Below, piece after piece: positions 1 through 8,239 of a DNA stretch of 64,000 bases; the first letter of the stretch is position 1; every line of letters starts with the position of its first letter. Source of the DNA: Chitinophagaceae bacterium (GTDB lineage Bacteria; Bacteroidota; Bacteroidia; Chitinophagales; Chitinophagaceae); assembly GCA_016719165.1 (NCBI GenBank), contig JADKAJ010000002.1:434001-498000 (forward strand). The letters run 5' to 3'. The position numbers were made by a program, and so were the translations under genes. The notes beneath the pieces are model-generated. The model saw only the letters and a program-made list of their open reading frames with translations, made no database searches and was not told the origin of the DNA.

Positions 1-162
1 AATAGCTGTTTTTCCATAATTCAATAAAGCTTTCCAGTCTGCTTTTTCATATAAAGCAAATGACTGACTGTCGACAGTGGCAAAGGAAAAATCCTGTTGT
101 GCCTTTGTATCCAAAACAGCCAGGAAGAAAGCAAGGGCGGTTGTGATGATCAGTTTCCGCAT
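1..162 (-). CDS. Secreted protein, N-terminal part only (runs off the window)
   Basis: The 54 visible residues begin with a clear signal peptide (MRKLIITTALAFFLAVLDTK) ending near Ala-Gln-Gln. A segment containing SFALYEKADWKALLNYGK follows. This pattern is seen at the start of Bacteroidota proteins that combine TPR-like helices with an outer-membrane barrel, but too little is present to name the family. The start codon overlaps the end of the upstream transporter/peptidase gene by 13 bases, so the gene is almost certainly the last visible member of the 150-5051 operon. It was placed by reading the reverse strand; the rest lies beyond position 1. Confidence 0.7.
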   Translation of the reverse strand, partial: MRKLIITTALAFFLAVLDTKAQQDFSFATVDSQSFALYEKADWKALLNYGKTAI

Positions 163-2342
163 ATAGCTTCAATTTGTTTGTTACTTAATTCCACACGAAA
201 TGCCTGTAGCTTTCCGTTGGTTATTACTACCCGGGCAGTCATCTTTTGTTGGAGTTTATTACCCAGTTGCTGGTCGGCCCGGCTTTCCAGCACAATGGTT
301 CCGCCTCCCATCATATTATCATCCTGTTTTACATGGCTGGTATATTTCATCTTCATAAACAAATAAAAAGGAGCCAGCAGATCTTGTATCCATTTCAAAG
401 GATGCCTGCCGAATATATTTTGCGGATACGTATCAGTGATTGTTATTTTTTTATCAGTGCTCAGCACTACTTTGTAAGCAGCTTTGTAAAAATGATACAG
501 CAATGAGCGGTGATTGCCAAAATAATTGGTGAAATAGAACATCGTACCGTTATTGATAAAATAGGCATAGGCATGCTGCTGTCTGCAATAGAAATACGTT
601 TCATTAAACGCACTCACCATTACTTCCCATTCTTCCTCCTTATAGCCTTGCGCTGTTACTTTCAGTATAAAACCGGGCGGAAATTCAAATGCCTGTTGTA
701 ACTGCATATTGGGAACTATATTACTGATGGTATCACTTTCCTGCGGAACAGTATACGTTTTCAAAGCAGTATTACCACCCTCATGCTGCAAAAAATAAGC
801 AAGCGGGTAGGCTATTGTTTTGGAATCAAAATATGGTGTGGCCTGTACCTGGAAATGCAGGTGAGGTTCAGGAGAACGGCCGGAATTGCCGCAGGCAGCT
901 ACGATATCTCCTTTTTTTATATAAGCCCCTTTGGCCACTTTAAAAGAACCCTTCTTTAAATGTGATAGCTTCGAATAGAGCCCTTCTGCATGTTTAATGA
1001 CAATAGTATTGCCCCAGTTTTGCAGTACATTATTTTCACCAACAGGATTATCATCTACGTAGTCGATTATTTCTTCCACTATTCCGTCGGCCGGACTTAA
1101 TACCGGTTTATTATAACAATAGAATTGCTCCGGCAAACTGCCTGAACCCTGGTAAGTTTTCTTTTCTTTATCCGCTATTACAAAATCAAGTGCTTTGCCC
1201 CAGTCGCCTTTATGTGTGATACTGCCATTATAACCCTGGCTCACTGTCCATTCACCCATAAAAGGAAGGGAGAGATGATAGTAATAAAAACTATTCAACA
1301 CTCTTTCTTTATTATTGGAATACCGGTACAGGTTTTCTTCCGGGCTGTAGTATTGAATGGGTGTCAGTACCATTTTACCGCCTGTCCTTCTTAATTGCAG
1401 GACATATAGAAAAAGAATGACGGTGATACAAAAAGGCAACGAGAAAACAGGTAATCCCCAGGTGTAGGTGATCTTCCAAAGCGCAATTACTAGTATGTAA
1501 GAAATGGGCACCGTGATCAGTGACCAGAAAAAAGAACGGACGGATGGAATGATATAAAACCCGCCAAGTGCCACTGATACCAGCATGAAGTTGGTACCGA
1601 GGTTATAATAGTTAACACTGCCGGCATAACCATCCATCAACTGGATAAATACAATAGCAATAGCATACCCGGCGATCATCAGCGTTAACGCAATACGGGA
1701 AAAAAAGAGCAGCGCTATAGTAAGCACTATACCTGCTGCAATGTTACTTTGAAATAAAATGGCACTCAATGACCGTAAGTAACCCGTTACCACATCGGGA
1801 AGCGACAGGTTTTCAAACCATTGAACCAACCTGATCAGATCCGTACCCCCGGTGGCATACATTTCATTCAACCAGTAAATATTTCGCTGCGTAAGACCAA
1901 TTACGGCAAATTCCCTGGATGAAAGAATAACAACCCACAGTGTAAAAATAAATGCCAGTGATAAAGCCGGAAGATTGCTTTTCCCGAGCTTAGCAATAAA
2001 CGCTGCAGATAATAAAACTGAAAGCACTGCTGCTAATGCCAGCAATATCCAGAACCCTGCACTAAACTCATAAAAAGTGCCCATGCCCAGGCCCACCAGG
2101 ACAGCACTATATGTATAAAGACCACTCTTCACCTGCTCACGGCTAAAGCCAATAAAATAGGCCACCAACACGGCAACAAGAGAAGCAATAAAACCTGCCA
2201 GGCCTGTATAAGGATTAAAGAAAGTTGTCAGGAAGACTACTGAAGCAAAAAATTTATTGTTGCTGAAGAACAACATGGAATAGCTATTCAGAACTGAAGT
2301 AGTGATATAGCTGAGAAATAATATGAACGTTGTTCTTTTCAC
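150..2342 (-). CDS. Urea transporter-like membrane domain fused to M23 metallopeptidase domain
   Basis: The 730-residue protein has two parts. Roughly residues 10-320 are hydrophobic, with about ten membrane spans and the urea-transporter signatures FFNPYTGLAG, YTYSAVLVGLG and LPALSLAF (UT family, which passively conducts urea or similar small neutral solutes). Residues of about 370-530 form a LytM/M23 domain. The first zinc ligands are in HKGDWGKALDF near residue 377 and the HLH motif (PHLHFQV) is near residue 494. The last 150 residues are of unknown fold. M23 enzymes usually cut peptidoglycan peptides or glycine bonds. Membrane topology would place the peptidase at the periplasmic face, which is inference. 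The gene starts 24 bases after the decarboxylase gene and overlaps the next one, so it belongs to the operon. Confidence 0.85.
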   Translation of the reverse strand: MKRTTFILFLSYITTSVLNSYSMLFFSNNKFFASVVFLTTFFNPYTGLAGFIASLVAVLVAYFIGFSREQVKSGLYTYSAVLVGLGMGTFYEFSAGFWILLALAAVLSVLLSAAFIAKLGKSNLPALSLAFIFTLWVVILSSREFAVIGLTQRNIYWLNEMYATGGTDLIRLVQWFENLSLPDVVTGYLRSLSAILFQSNIAAGIVLTIALLFFSRIALTLMIAGYAIAIVFIQLMDGYAGSVNYYNLGTNFMLVSVALGGFYIIPSVRSFFWSLITVPISYILVIALWKITYTWGLPVFSLPFCITVILFLYVLQLRRTGGKMVLTPIQYYSPEENLYRYSNNKERVLNSFYYYHLSLPFMGEWTVSQGYNGSITHKGDWGKALDFVIADKEKKTYQGSGSLPEQFYCYNKPVLSPADGIVEEIIDYVDDNPVGENNVLQNWGNTIVIKHAEGLYSKLSHLKKGSFKVAKGAYIKKGDIVAACGNSGRSPEPHLHFQVQATPYFDSKTIAYPLAYFLQHEGGNTALKTYTVPQESDTISNIVPNMQLQQAFEFPPGFILKVTAQGYKEEEWEVMVSAFNETYFYCRQQHAYAYFINNGTMFYFTNYFGNHRSLLYHFYKAAYKVVLSTDKKITITDTYPQNIFGRHPLKWIQDLLAPFYLFMKMKYTSHVKQDDNMMGGGTIVLESRADQQLGNKLQQKMTARVVITNGKLQAFRVELSNKQIEAICGN

Positions 2343-2366
2343 TTCAACAGGCGTAGAGCCGGTTTA

Positions 2367-3725
2367 TCATACATTAATTATTTGCAGGTGTTCCGGTACC
2401 TTTTCCGGTTGCTCTATATATTGCAGCGTTTCTGATTCCCGTATTATATGTGTTTTCCCCTGCTCATCAATCAGCACTACGTTTGGCCGCATCTGGATAA
2501 ATTGCATCCACTGCGTCATATTATATGCTCCCACTTTATGTACTACCACCTTATCGCCACGATTCAGCAGAGGCAGGTTGATACTTTGCCGTACCACATC
2601 AATATTCATACATAATGGTCCATACAATGCCATGTCTTCAGTATGCTGTGTAAAATCCTGTGCCGGAGATATTTTATGGTCATACCAGAAAGAAGTGAAT
2701 AAAAGGTTAACCCCTGCATCAAGAATGGTGGCACGACGGCCATCGCTTAATCGCTTATTAGCTAATACAGTTGACAGAAGGTAACCTGCATCATCTATTA
2801 GCACACGACCGCTTTCTAATACTAACAACGGCAATTCTTCTGTACCAAATCCGAGTCCGAGTAAATTCGTTGTGATAGCTTCTGCAAATTCATCCACCGA
2901 TGGGACACTGTCCGTTCCCGGTAGAAAAGAACCCCGCAACGTGTTAGAGGAAGGAAAACCTCCCCCCAGGTCTATATACTGGATTGGCGTATTTAATTGT
3001 GTTTTACATTTCCATGCCAGGTCGCCTAATTTTTTAACAGCGGTCGCATAGGCATTGGTAGTGAGCATAAATGTTCCGATATGACAATGCAGGCCGGTCA
3101 ATTCCATTTTACCGGATTCCACAATTTTTGTGAGTGCATTCAAAGCCTGGCCATTTTCATAATTGAACCCAAAGCGATCCCACATGGGATACACTCCTGT
3201 ATCCATATTCACCCGGATAGCCACTCTTGGTTTTTTTTTCAACTTATCGCTTAGTTCAATCAGCTGGAATAATTCATCAAAGTGATCGATATGGATAAGA
3301 GAGCCGTTGTTAGCGGCCATCTCCAGTTCTTCATTTGTCTTTTCGGGACCGTTGAAAATAATTTTATTACCCGGCACCCCATTACCCAATGCCTTACGGT
3401 ATTCAAAACCACTTACTACTTCAGCCCAGCTCCCTTCCTGGTGAAATATCCTGCAGACGGAATTCAGGTAATTGGTTTTATAACTCCAGGCAAACTGTAC
3501 TTTGGGATAACGGGTTGAAAAAGCACGGACCGCATTCTGATAGTTGTTACGGATCGTTCTTTCGCTCAGGACAAATAAGGGAGAACCATACTGTGCCATC
3601 ATCGTATGTACTGAAACCCCGTCTATTTGTTTTACCGGTTCATATTCTGATCTTGTTCCGAATTTATTCATCAGGCCTGTATTCATTTTCTGAATAGAAG
3701 GACTTTCATAAACTAACTTTTTCAT
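2367..3725 (-). CDS. Fold-III PLP-dependent decarboxylase (LysA/BtrK-like)
   Basis: The 452-residue protein resembles diaminopimelate/ornithine decarboxylases with an alanine-racemase-type barrel. The PLP lysine is probably K83 in SYKTN. The barrel motifs GLHCHIGTF, YIDLGGGFPS (phosphate-binding glycines) and LESGRVLIDDAG (the EPGR-like motif) are visible. The C-terminal sheet domain keeps the catalytic cysteine, C372 in GPLCMNID. In true DapDC the following residues are normally C-E-S-x-D, and the GAY motif is followed by a Tyr-Asn pair. Here GAYNMTQWMQF replaces it, so the substrate is probably not diaminopimelate. The pairing with an ATP-grasp enzyme 14 bases upstream recalls BtrK/BtrJ of butirosin synthesis, where an acyl-carrier-bound amino acid is ligated and then decarboxylated. 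That analogy is inference. Housekeeping LysA is a weaker alternative. Confidence 0.8.
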   Translation of the reverse strand: MKKLVYESPSIQKMNTGLMNKFGTRSEYEPVKQIDGVSVHTMMAQYGSPLFVLSERTIRNNYQNAVRAFSTRYPKVQFAWSYKTNYLNSVCRIFHQEGSWAEVVSGFEYRKALGNGVPGNKIIFNGPEKTNEELEMAANNGSLIHIDHFDELFQLIELSDKLKKKPRVAIRVNMDTGVYPMWDRFGFNYENGQALNALTKIVESGKMELTGLHCHIGTFMLTTNAYATAVKKLGDLAWKCKTQLNTPIQYIDLGGGFPSSNTLRGSFLPGTDSVPSVDEFAEAITTNLLGLGFGTEELPLLVLESGRVLIDDAGYLLSTVLANKRLSDGRRATILDAGVNLLFTSFWYDHKISPAQDFTQHTEDMALYGPLCMNIDVVRQSINLPLLNRGDKVVVHKVGAYNMTQWMQFIQMRPNVVLIDEQGKTHIIRESETLQYIEQPEKVPEHLQIINV

Positions 3726-3739
3726 ACTTCTTCTTTTTA

Positions 3740-4792
3740 TTACAATTCGCCCATTCCGCTTATCTGGTGAAACTCTTTGATGTCAGTAATATGATCCCAG
3801 GAATAACGGATAAATATTTTCCCCACTTCATACGCCGTATAAAACGGTTGTTCTTCCCCCAATGCCATTTTAGCCAATGCTGCCGGCTGATTTTGCCCTG
3901 CTGCGGCTGTCAGGTAAATCCATGCCGGGAAGCGGGGATTTATTTCCATGATGTATAATTCATTTTTCTTTGTCCGCATGATCTCCAGTTCACACCCGCC
4001 TTTCCATTGTGTGGCTTTTACAAAATCACCGGCTATTTTTATCAGTGCATCATCTTCCAGCGTAATGCCTGCCCATGCTTTTCCTTTATCGGTGATATAC
4101 AATTTTCGCATAGGAATAATGCTGACAGCATTTCCTTTTCCATCACCCAATACTGCAATATTTATTTCGGTACCATTAATATATTCCTGAACGATGACCG
4201 GAAATCCCCATTTGGCAGTAAGTTTATAAAATGCTTTTTGAGCCTGTTCCAGTGTATATGCCACCACGGCATCATAAAATTTTCCTTTTACCACCAACGG
4301 AAATCCCATTGCCTCTTCACAGGCATTTAGTTCAGCGGGACTGTTTATTATTTTATCTTTTGGAACCAGCAGGTTATGCTTTTTACCAAACCTGTATAAA
4401 TTAATCTTGTCACGGGCATCAAACTGCTCCTGCGAAGGCAGGAATGTAGCTATCCCCATATTTTTTAATGCAGGGCCCAGCCTGATGAAATTATACAGTT
4501 CTGCATCGAAGTTGGGAATGATAAGTTGTAACTGTTCCTTTTCATGAATGTATTGCAATCTCCTGAGTAAGGCTTCTGATCCTGCTGCCGGGTAAGGAAT
4601 TTGATACGTCTTATCCACTACATCGTGCATGTAGATACCCGGTTCTAATGTTTCATAAGATAATCCGATAATCCTGACAGGTCTATGGAGACCTTCTCTT
4701 AATCCCCGGATCACAGCAATACCAGGGCCGGGGCTATCGATAGCATTTAATCCTGTTACAGCAATTGTTAACAGGTTGTCGGGCTTTTCCAT
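3740..4792 (-). CDS. ATP-grasp domain carboxylate-amine/thiol ligase
   Basis: The 350-residue protein has the three-part ATP-grasp layout. An N-terminal Rossmann-like part contains VTGLNAIDSPGPGIAVIRGL. A central ATP-binding region contains FPLVVKGKFYDA and VIVQEYINGTEINIAV. A C-terminal metal-binding region contains CELEIMRTKKNELYIMEINPRFPAW, with the E-x-N pair typical of Mg-ATP ligation. Such enzymes activate a carboxylate as an acyl phosphate and join it to an amine or thiol. It lies 16 bases after the PqqD-like gene and 14 bases before the decarboxylase, so the three proteins probably act in one pathway. The substrate cannot be read from sequence. It resembles carbamoyl-phosphate-synthase-like ligases rather than D-Ala-D-Ala ligase. 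Confidence 0.85.
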   Translation of the reverse strand: MEKPDNLLTIAVTGLNAIDSPGPGIAVIRGLREGLHRPVRIIGLSYETLEPGIYMHDVVDKTYQIPYPAAGSEALLRRLQYIHEKEQLQLIIPNFDAELYNFIRLGPALKNMGIATFLPSQEQFDARDKINLYRFGKKHNLLVPKDKIINSPAELNACEEAMGFPLVVKGKFYDAVVAYTLEQAQKAFYKLTAKWGFPVIVQEYINGTEINIAVLGDGKGNAVSIIPMRKLYITDKGKAWAGITLEDDALIKIAGDFVKATQWKGGCELEIMRTKKNELYIMEINPRFPAWIYLTAAAGQNQPAALAKMALGEEQPFYTAYEVGKIFIRYSWDHITDIKEFHQISGMGEL

Positions 4793-4808
4793 TCAGTAGT
4801 TTTTAATA

Positions 4809-5051
4809 TTAGTCTCCAAGAAGATTGGCCTCTTTCAGCTGATTCATAAAATCATCCCAATCCTGTTCAAGGCGAAAAGGATCAACTTCATACTTCTGTA
4901 GTATTTGTTCTTTAACCGAAGAGCTTGCTGTTCCCTGTTTCAGGAGTTGTACTATTTCAGCAGCAACAGGATTTGCAGAGTAAGAATCCCCTGTTGAGGG
5001 GTTGAAGATGAACCCGGATTCACTGGTCGCAATATTTTTTTTGAGATACAT
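4809..5051 (-). CDS. PqqD-like small protein (peptide chaperone or carrier)
   Basis: Most of this 80-residue protein matches the PqqD fold: FIFNPSTGDSYSANP forms the beta part, then AAEIVQLLK, then a winged-helix-like segment ending with DWDDFMNQLKEANLL. PqqD proteins bind the leader of a ribosomal peptide and hand it to a modifying enzyme. Standalone copies also occur beside kinases and ligases where no peptide is known. I chose the ATG at 5051 (MYLKKNIATSES). Starts at 5072 or 5093 are open but add residues not typical of the family. It is the first gene of a close-packed operon with the ATP-grasp ligase and decarboxylase. No obvious precursor-peptide gene is seen between 5052 and 5155. Confidence 0.7.
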   Translation of the reverse strand: MYLKKNIATSESGFIFNPSTGDSYSANPVAAEIVQLLKQGTASSSVKEQILQKYEVDPFRLEQDWDDFMNQLKEANLLGD

Positions 5052-5155
5052 AACTGACAAATTAATATTCATAAGACACCGGAAATATTGCACTGTTTAA
5101 AGTGATCAGCAGCATACTGATCAAAATGATCAATATCATGTAGCAGGCTGATCCA

Positions 5156-5659
5156 TTACCATGACCTTAACTTTACCCAGATATAATCATCCATCAACAC
5201 TTCATTTTTAAAAACTGCCTTACGGCGAACTCCCTCGAGGTAATACCCGTTTTTTTCGAGTACCCGCATAGAAGCCTTATTGTTTTCAAAAACTTCAGCA
5301 TAAAGCCGGGCCAGGTCAAAATAATAAAATGCATATTCTGTCATTTGGCCTACAGCCACTGTAGCAACTCCCTGTCCCCAGTATTTTTCACCGATCCAAT
5401 AACCTATCTCGGCTGACTTACTATAGACATCCCCATTCAGTATTAAACCAATTCCCCCCACCATCTGTCCATCCACATCTATAGCCATATTAATAGCCGG
5501 CACTGCATCCACTACTTTTTCCAGCCAGGCCTTTCCATGCTCTTCAGTATAGGGATAAGGAAAATAATTACGAAGGTTGTTCCACACATTTTTATTATTT
5601 GCATGAAAAACCAGGTTATTTAAATCTTCCTGTTTCCAGTTTCTTATTGTGATTGTCAT
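5156..5659 (-). CDS. GNAT N-acetyltransferase, RimJ/RimL-like
   Basis: The 167-residue protein has the GNAT order expected of the RimJ/RimL group. The N-terminal ITIRNWKQEDLNNLVFHANN is followed by acceptor-side strands, the AcCoA-binding loop in IGYWIGEKYWGQGVATVAVG (Q/RxxGxG/A), and the C-terminal NKASMRVLEKNGYYLEGVRR. It transfers an acetyl group from acetyl-CoA to an amine; the acceptor may be a protein N-terminus, an amino acid or an antibiotic. The gap of about 100 bases to the PqqD-like start is larger than the spacings inside the operon, so it may be a separate unit or the first gene of it. Confidence 0.85.
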   Translation of the reverse strand: MTITIRNWKQEDLNNLVFHANNKNVWNNLRNYFPYPYTEEHGKAWLEKVVDAVPAINMAIDVDGQMVGGIGLILNGDVYSKSAEIGYWIGEKYWGQGVATVAVGQMTEYAFYYFDLARLYAEVFENNKASMRVLEKNGYYLEGVRRKAVFKNEVLMDDYIWVKLRSW

Positions 5660-5767
5660 ACCGTAGAGCTGTGCCTGTTTATACTTATTAATCCGGATCT
5701 TTTTCCTTGCTCACTATCATGCCGGCTATTTATTTCTGCTACTGTTTGAAAAAATGGCTAGAGAAAA

Positions 5768-6055
5768 TCATGATCTTTTTCTGTCACCTCTGCGGCATTG
5801 CATACCATTCTGGCGTCCCTGCCTGTTGCCTGCACCATATCCGTTTCCGGCCCTGCGGCCCTGTCCCTGTCCATTCCGGACACATGACCGGGTATTGTTC
5901 TCGTAGTTGTCACAAACATTATTCTTATTTGTATCAACATAGGCGGGACTGTTTTTATTTGTTCCGGGAGTACCGTTACCGGGTTTTGTAGTTTGAGCAG
6001 ATAACAGACCGCTCATAGCAATCATAATAACTGCTGTGAAAATCATCTTTTTCAT
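5768..6055 (-). CDS. Small secreted protein with Ca-binding-like Asp/Asn loop and Arg/Gly/Gln-rich tail
   Basis: I start it at the ATG at 6055 (MKKMIFTAVIMIAMSGLL), which gives a clean signal peptide; an upstream in-frame start would overlap the previous gene. The 95-residue protein has YVDTNKNNVCDNYENN, a pattern like the Asp/Asn loops of thrombospondin type-3 or EF-hand calcium sites. A basic low-complexity tail rich in Arg, Gly, Asn and Gln follows. It is the last gene of the ECF sigma operon and sits 10 bases after the Spy-like gene, so a role in envelope stress or metal buffering is plausible but unproven. Confidence 0.65.
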   Translation of the reverse strand: MKKMIFTAVIMIAMSGLLSAQTTKPGNGTPGTNKNSPAYVDTNKNNVCDNYENNTRSCVRNGQGQGRRAGNGYGAGNRQGRQNGMQCRRGDRKRS

Positions 6056-6065
6056 TTTTCGATAT

Positions 6066-6608
6066 TTAATTGTTATTATTCGTTTTATTCTTTTCCCATC
6101 CTCTTCCACGATGCTGGTTTGGAGCTGTAGTTATTCCTTCATTTATAAAGAGTGGTTGAAAAATTTTTTCTAATTCAGGCAGCTGCTCCGGAGAACAGAT
6201 CTTTTTGGTATTTAAATAGAAACTGTACGTTTCATACTTCAGCTGACCATGCAATTCCCCGATTTGCGCTGACATGCTGTTCAAGACCAGCGTGTCGGGC
6301 TGGTTTTTTTGCATTTCCATGAACATGGCATTTTTTAAAGAATCAATTTCAAAAGTCAGACTCATGGCTACAGGCCGGAACGCCTGGTTTATTTCACGGA
6401 AAGCACTCATTTGTGATTGATCAAAACCAAGTGTTTGCCGGAGAAACCTTCCATTGATCATATTTCCCCCGTAAGAACCAGTGATAGCGACATCATAGCT
6501 TTTTTGGCTTTCCCTGTAATTATGATAAAATATCGTTCCGATTGTAACTGAATTGGTTACCAACAGCAGCACAACCGCCCATGTCAATATCTGTGTCTTA
6601 CGCATCAT
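6066..6608 (-). CDS. Spy/CpxP-like periplasmic heavy-metal-sensor family protein
   Basis: The 180-residue protein has one N-terminal membrane span (ILTWAVVLLLVTNSVTIGTI). A long helical domain follows, with FLRQTLGFDQSQMSAFREIN and a second LTxxQ-like repeat at CSPEQLPELEKIFQPLF. This arrangement is that of the metal-resistance/Spy family, which are helical periplasmic chaperone- or sensor-like proteins. It lies 9 bases downstream of the anti-sigma-like gene and shares its operon with the ECF sigma factor. The C-terminus ends in a run of Asn and Lys. Confidence 0.75.
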   Translation of the reverse strand: MMRKTQILTWAVVLLLVTNSVTIGTIFYHNYRESQKSYDVAITGSYGGNMINGRFLRQTLGFDQSQMSAFREINQAFRPVAMSLTFEIDSLKNAMFMEMQKNQPDTLVLNSMSAQIGELHGQLKYETYSFYLNTKKICSPEQLPELEKIFQPLFINEGITTAPNQHRGRGWEKNKTNNNN

Positions 6609-6617
6609 ACCTTCCGG

Positions 6618-6926
6618 TTATTCATTTACCATTTGTTCATAAAACCCAAAATGCTCCATATTGTTATCGTTCATCAGTACAACACCAGGCCTTTCATTAC
6701 CCGATTGATAAAGACTGCCAATAGTAATGCCTGTAAATACTGCAACCACTAACCCCGCCCCAATCATTACTGTTTTCCACACAGGTGAAATTCTTTTTTC
6801 ATCCTGTTTTCCATTTTTAGCAATAGCAGCCATTACACGGGTTGACAGAAAAGGATTTGATTCCATATTCCGCTCTTCGCCGATGAAGTTTTCAAGTAAC
6901 TGCTGTATATCTTTCTCCTGTTTCAT
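6618..6926 (-). CDS. Probable anti-sigma factor, single membrane span
   Basis: The 102-residue protein has a soluble N-terminal half (LLENFIGEERNMESNPFLST), one transmembrane helix (TVMIGAGLVVAVFTGITIGS) and a short exterior tail. It follows the ECF sigma gene by 43 bases on the same strand, and this position and topology are those of anti-sigma factors in Bacteroidota. No zinc-binding HxxxCxxC motif is present, so it is not a ZAS-type protein. The function is inferred mainly from context. Confidence 0.65.
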   Translation of the reverse strand: MKQEKDIQQLLENFIGEERNMESNPFLSTRVMAAIAKNGKQDEKRISPVWKTVMIGAGLVVAVFTGITIGSLYQSGNERPGVVLMNDNNMEHFGFYEQMVNE

Positions 6927-6969
6927 TCCCGTTGACTTTTATAGTTAGACAAACAATGCATTCAAAATC

Positions 6970-7518
6970 CTATGGCCTGTCCAGCTCTTTTTCCAGTTTA
7001 TTCCTGAGATTGGTTTTGGCCCGTATAACCAGTTGTTCCACTGCTCCTTCACTGGTATGCATAATTTCAGCCACCTGCTTTTGCGGGAGCTCTTCATATT
7101 TGGTCAATACAAAAGCCAGTTGTTGCTTTTCCGGTAGTGCATATATAGCCTGCCGGATGATTGCTGAATCAGATTTTTCAACCATCAGTGTTTCCGCCTG
7201 CTTGTCTTTTGCGGCTACCTGGAGCAATTGAGAAATTCCGGTCCAGAACCTGTTACGTTTTTTTTTCTTTAAAAAATTAAGGCTTGTATTAATAGTGATC
7301 CTATAAAGCCAGGTGGAAAAGGCTGACTTACCATTATAAGCAGAAATTGACTGATAGACTTTTACAAATACATCCTGGGTAATTTCTTCCGCATCTTCTT
7401 TACTGTGAAGCAAACCCATAGCCACACGAAATACATTCGGCTGATATTTTTTTATCAACTGTTCAAAATCACGGTGGTTACCGTTGAGAATACTCTCTAT
7501 AAGTTCCTCGGTCTGCAT
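6970..7518 (-). CDS. ECF RNA polymerase sigma factor
   Basis: The 182-residue protein has a sigma2 region (FEQLIKKYQPNVFRVAMGLL, then EDAEEITQDVFVKVYQSI and STWLYRITINTSLNFLKKK) and a sigma4 helix-turn-helix (ALPEKQQLAFVLTKYEELPQ, then VAEIMHTSEGAVEQLVIRAK). No sigma1 or sigma3 is present, as expected for the extracytoplasmic-function group. It directs RNA polymerase to a stress regulon. It is the first gene of a four-gene operon with an anti-sigma-like protein, a Spy-like protein and a small secreted protein. Confidence 0.95.
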   Translation of the reverse strand: MQTEELIESILNGNHRDFEQLIKKYQPNVFRVAMGLLHSKEDAEEITQDVFVKVYQSISAYNGKSAFSTWLYRITINTSLNFLKKKKRNRFWTGISQLLQVAAKDKQAETLMVEKSDSAIIRQAIYALPEKQQLAFVLTKYEELPQKQVAEIMHTSEGAVEQLVIRAKTNLRNKLEKELDRP

Positions 7519-7694
7519 CTCTCATACCGGTTTTTTAAAAGCCCGTCCTGATGCTATTGTTCAGCCCGTCAATAAGATATTATACTCATTCGTCTTTCCT
7601 GATCAAAAGCTAATGAGTAAATCCGGGATTTCATCTTCACATTCGCTACACTTTCATGTAATTACGTAAAATTATAGGTATTAATGTGTAACCT

Positions 7695-8075
7695 TTGTCA
7701 CCTTATCCGGAGTTCGGTAAAGACCTGCCCGCCTGTATGTTTTTCTGCACCGTGGTCAAGGGAATGCCGCTTTTGTATGGCGGACAAGAAGCTGGCTTCA
7801 ATAAATCATTGTTCAAACTGAAACATGAAAACCAGCCGTTGTGGAATGGCGGCTGGGGCGGAAAAATGGTCCGGATCTTCAATGATAAGCCGGGTGAGAT
7901 CATATCATTTGCCCGTGAAAAAAATGGCGATAAAGTGGTTTCTGTTATCAACTTCAGTGATAAACCTGTAGCTGTAAAATTGAATTCCAGATTCCAGGTT
8001 GGCACTTATACAGAATATTTCACTGGCATAAAGTATGAGCTGAAAGGAGATGATGAACTGTCTTTACCTGCCTGA
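7695..8075 (+). pseudogene. 3' remnant of an alpha-amylase (GH13) gene
   Basis: The open frame encodes the C-terminal end of a GH13 amylase. It begins near the KGMPLLYGGQEAG motif, which normally lies about 100-150 residues before the end of the enzyme, and runs into the C-terminal beta domain (VVSVINFSDKPVAVKLN). The catalytic barrel residues (Asp, Glu, Asp) that precede this motif are missing, and the sequence upstream is unrelated in all three frames. The only in-frame start is a TTG lying inside a promoter-like stretch (TAACCTTTG, 7689-7697). The simplest reading is an internal deletion that removed most of the gene. An assembly join is possible. Confidence 0.8.
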
Positions 8076-8148
8076 GGTTATTTAGTGCTGGCAAAAAACC
8101 AGTAAATAATTATTTCCTGATCAGTTTGAGGCTGACATAAAAACAAAT

Positions 8149-8180
8149 TTGTCATATTGAGCAAAGCCGAAATATGACAA
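8149..8180. repeat. Perfect 10-bp inverted repeat (REP-like or terminator hairpin)
   Basis: The arms TTGTCATATT and AATATGACAA flank a 12-base loop (GAGCAAAGCCGA). The element lies between the convergent amylase remnant and the SulP gene. It lacks a T-tract on either side, so it looks more like a REP-type palindrome of the gtcat...atgac kind than a classical terminator. Confidence 0.6.
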
Positions 8181-8239
8181 TGAGGGGGACTTTAAAGAGA
8201 ACCTCAACCCTTTTATAATCTATATCTCATTTTTGCATT

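Noticed and set aside
2367..3725. Plain diaminopimelate decarboxylase (lysA)
   Set aside because: The GAY motif and the residues after the catalytic Cys differ from DapDC, and the gene sits beside an ATP-grasp ligase and PqqD-like gene. LysA is kept only as an alternative.
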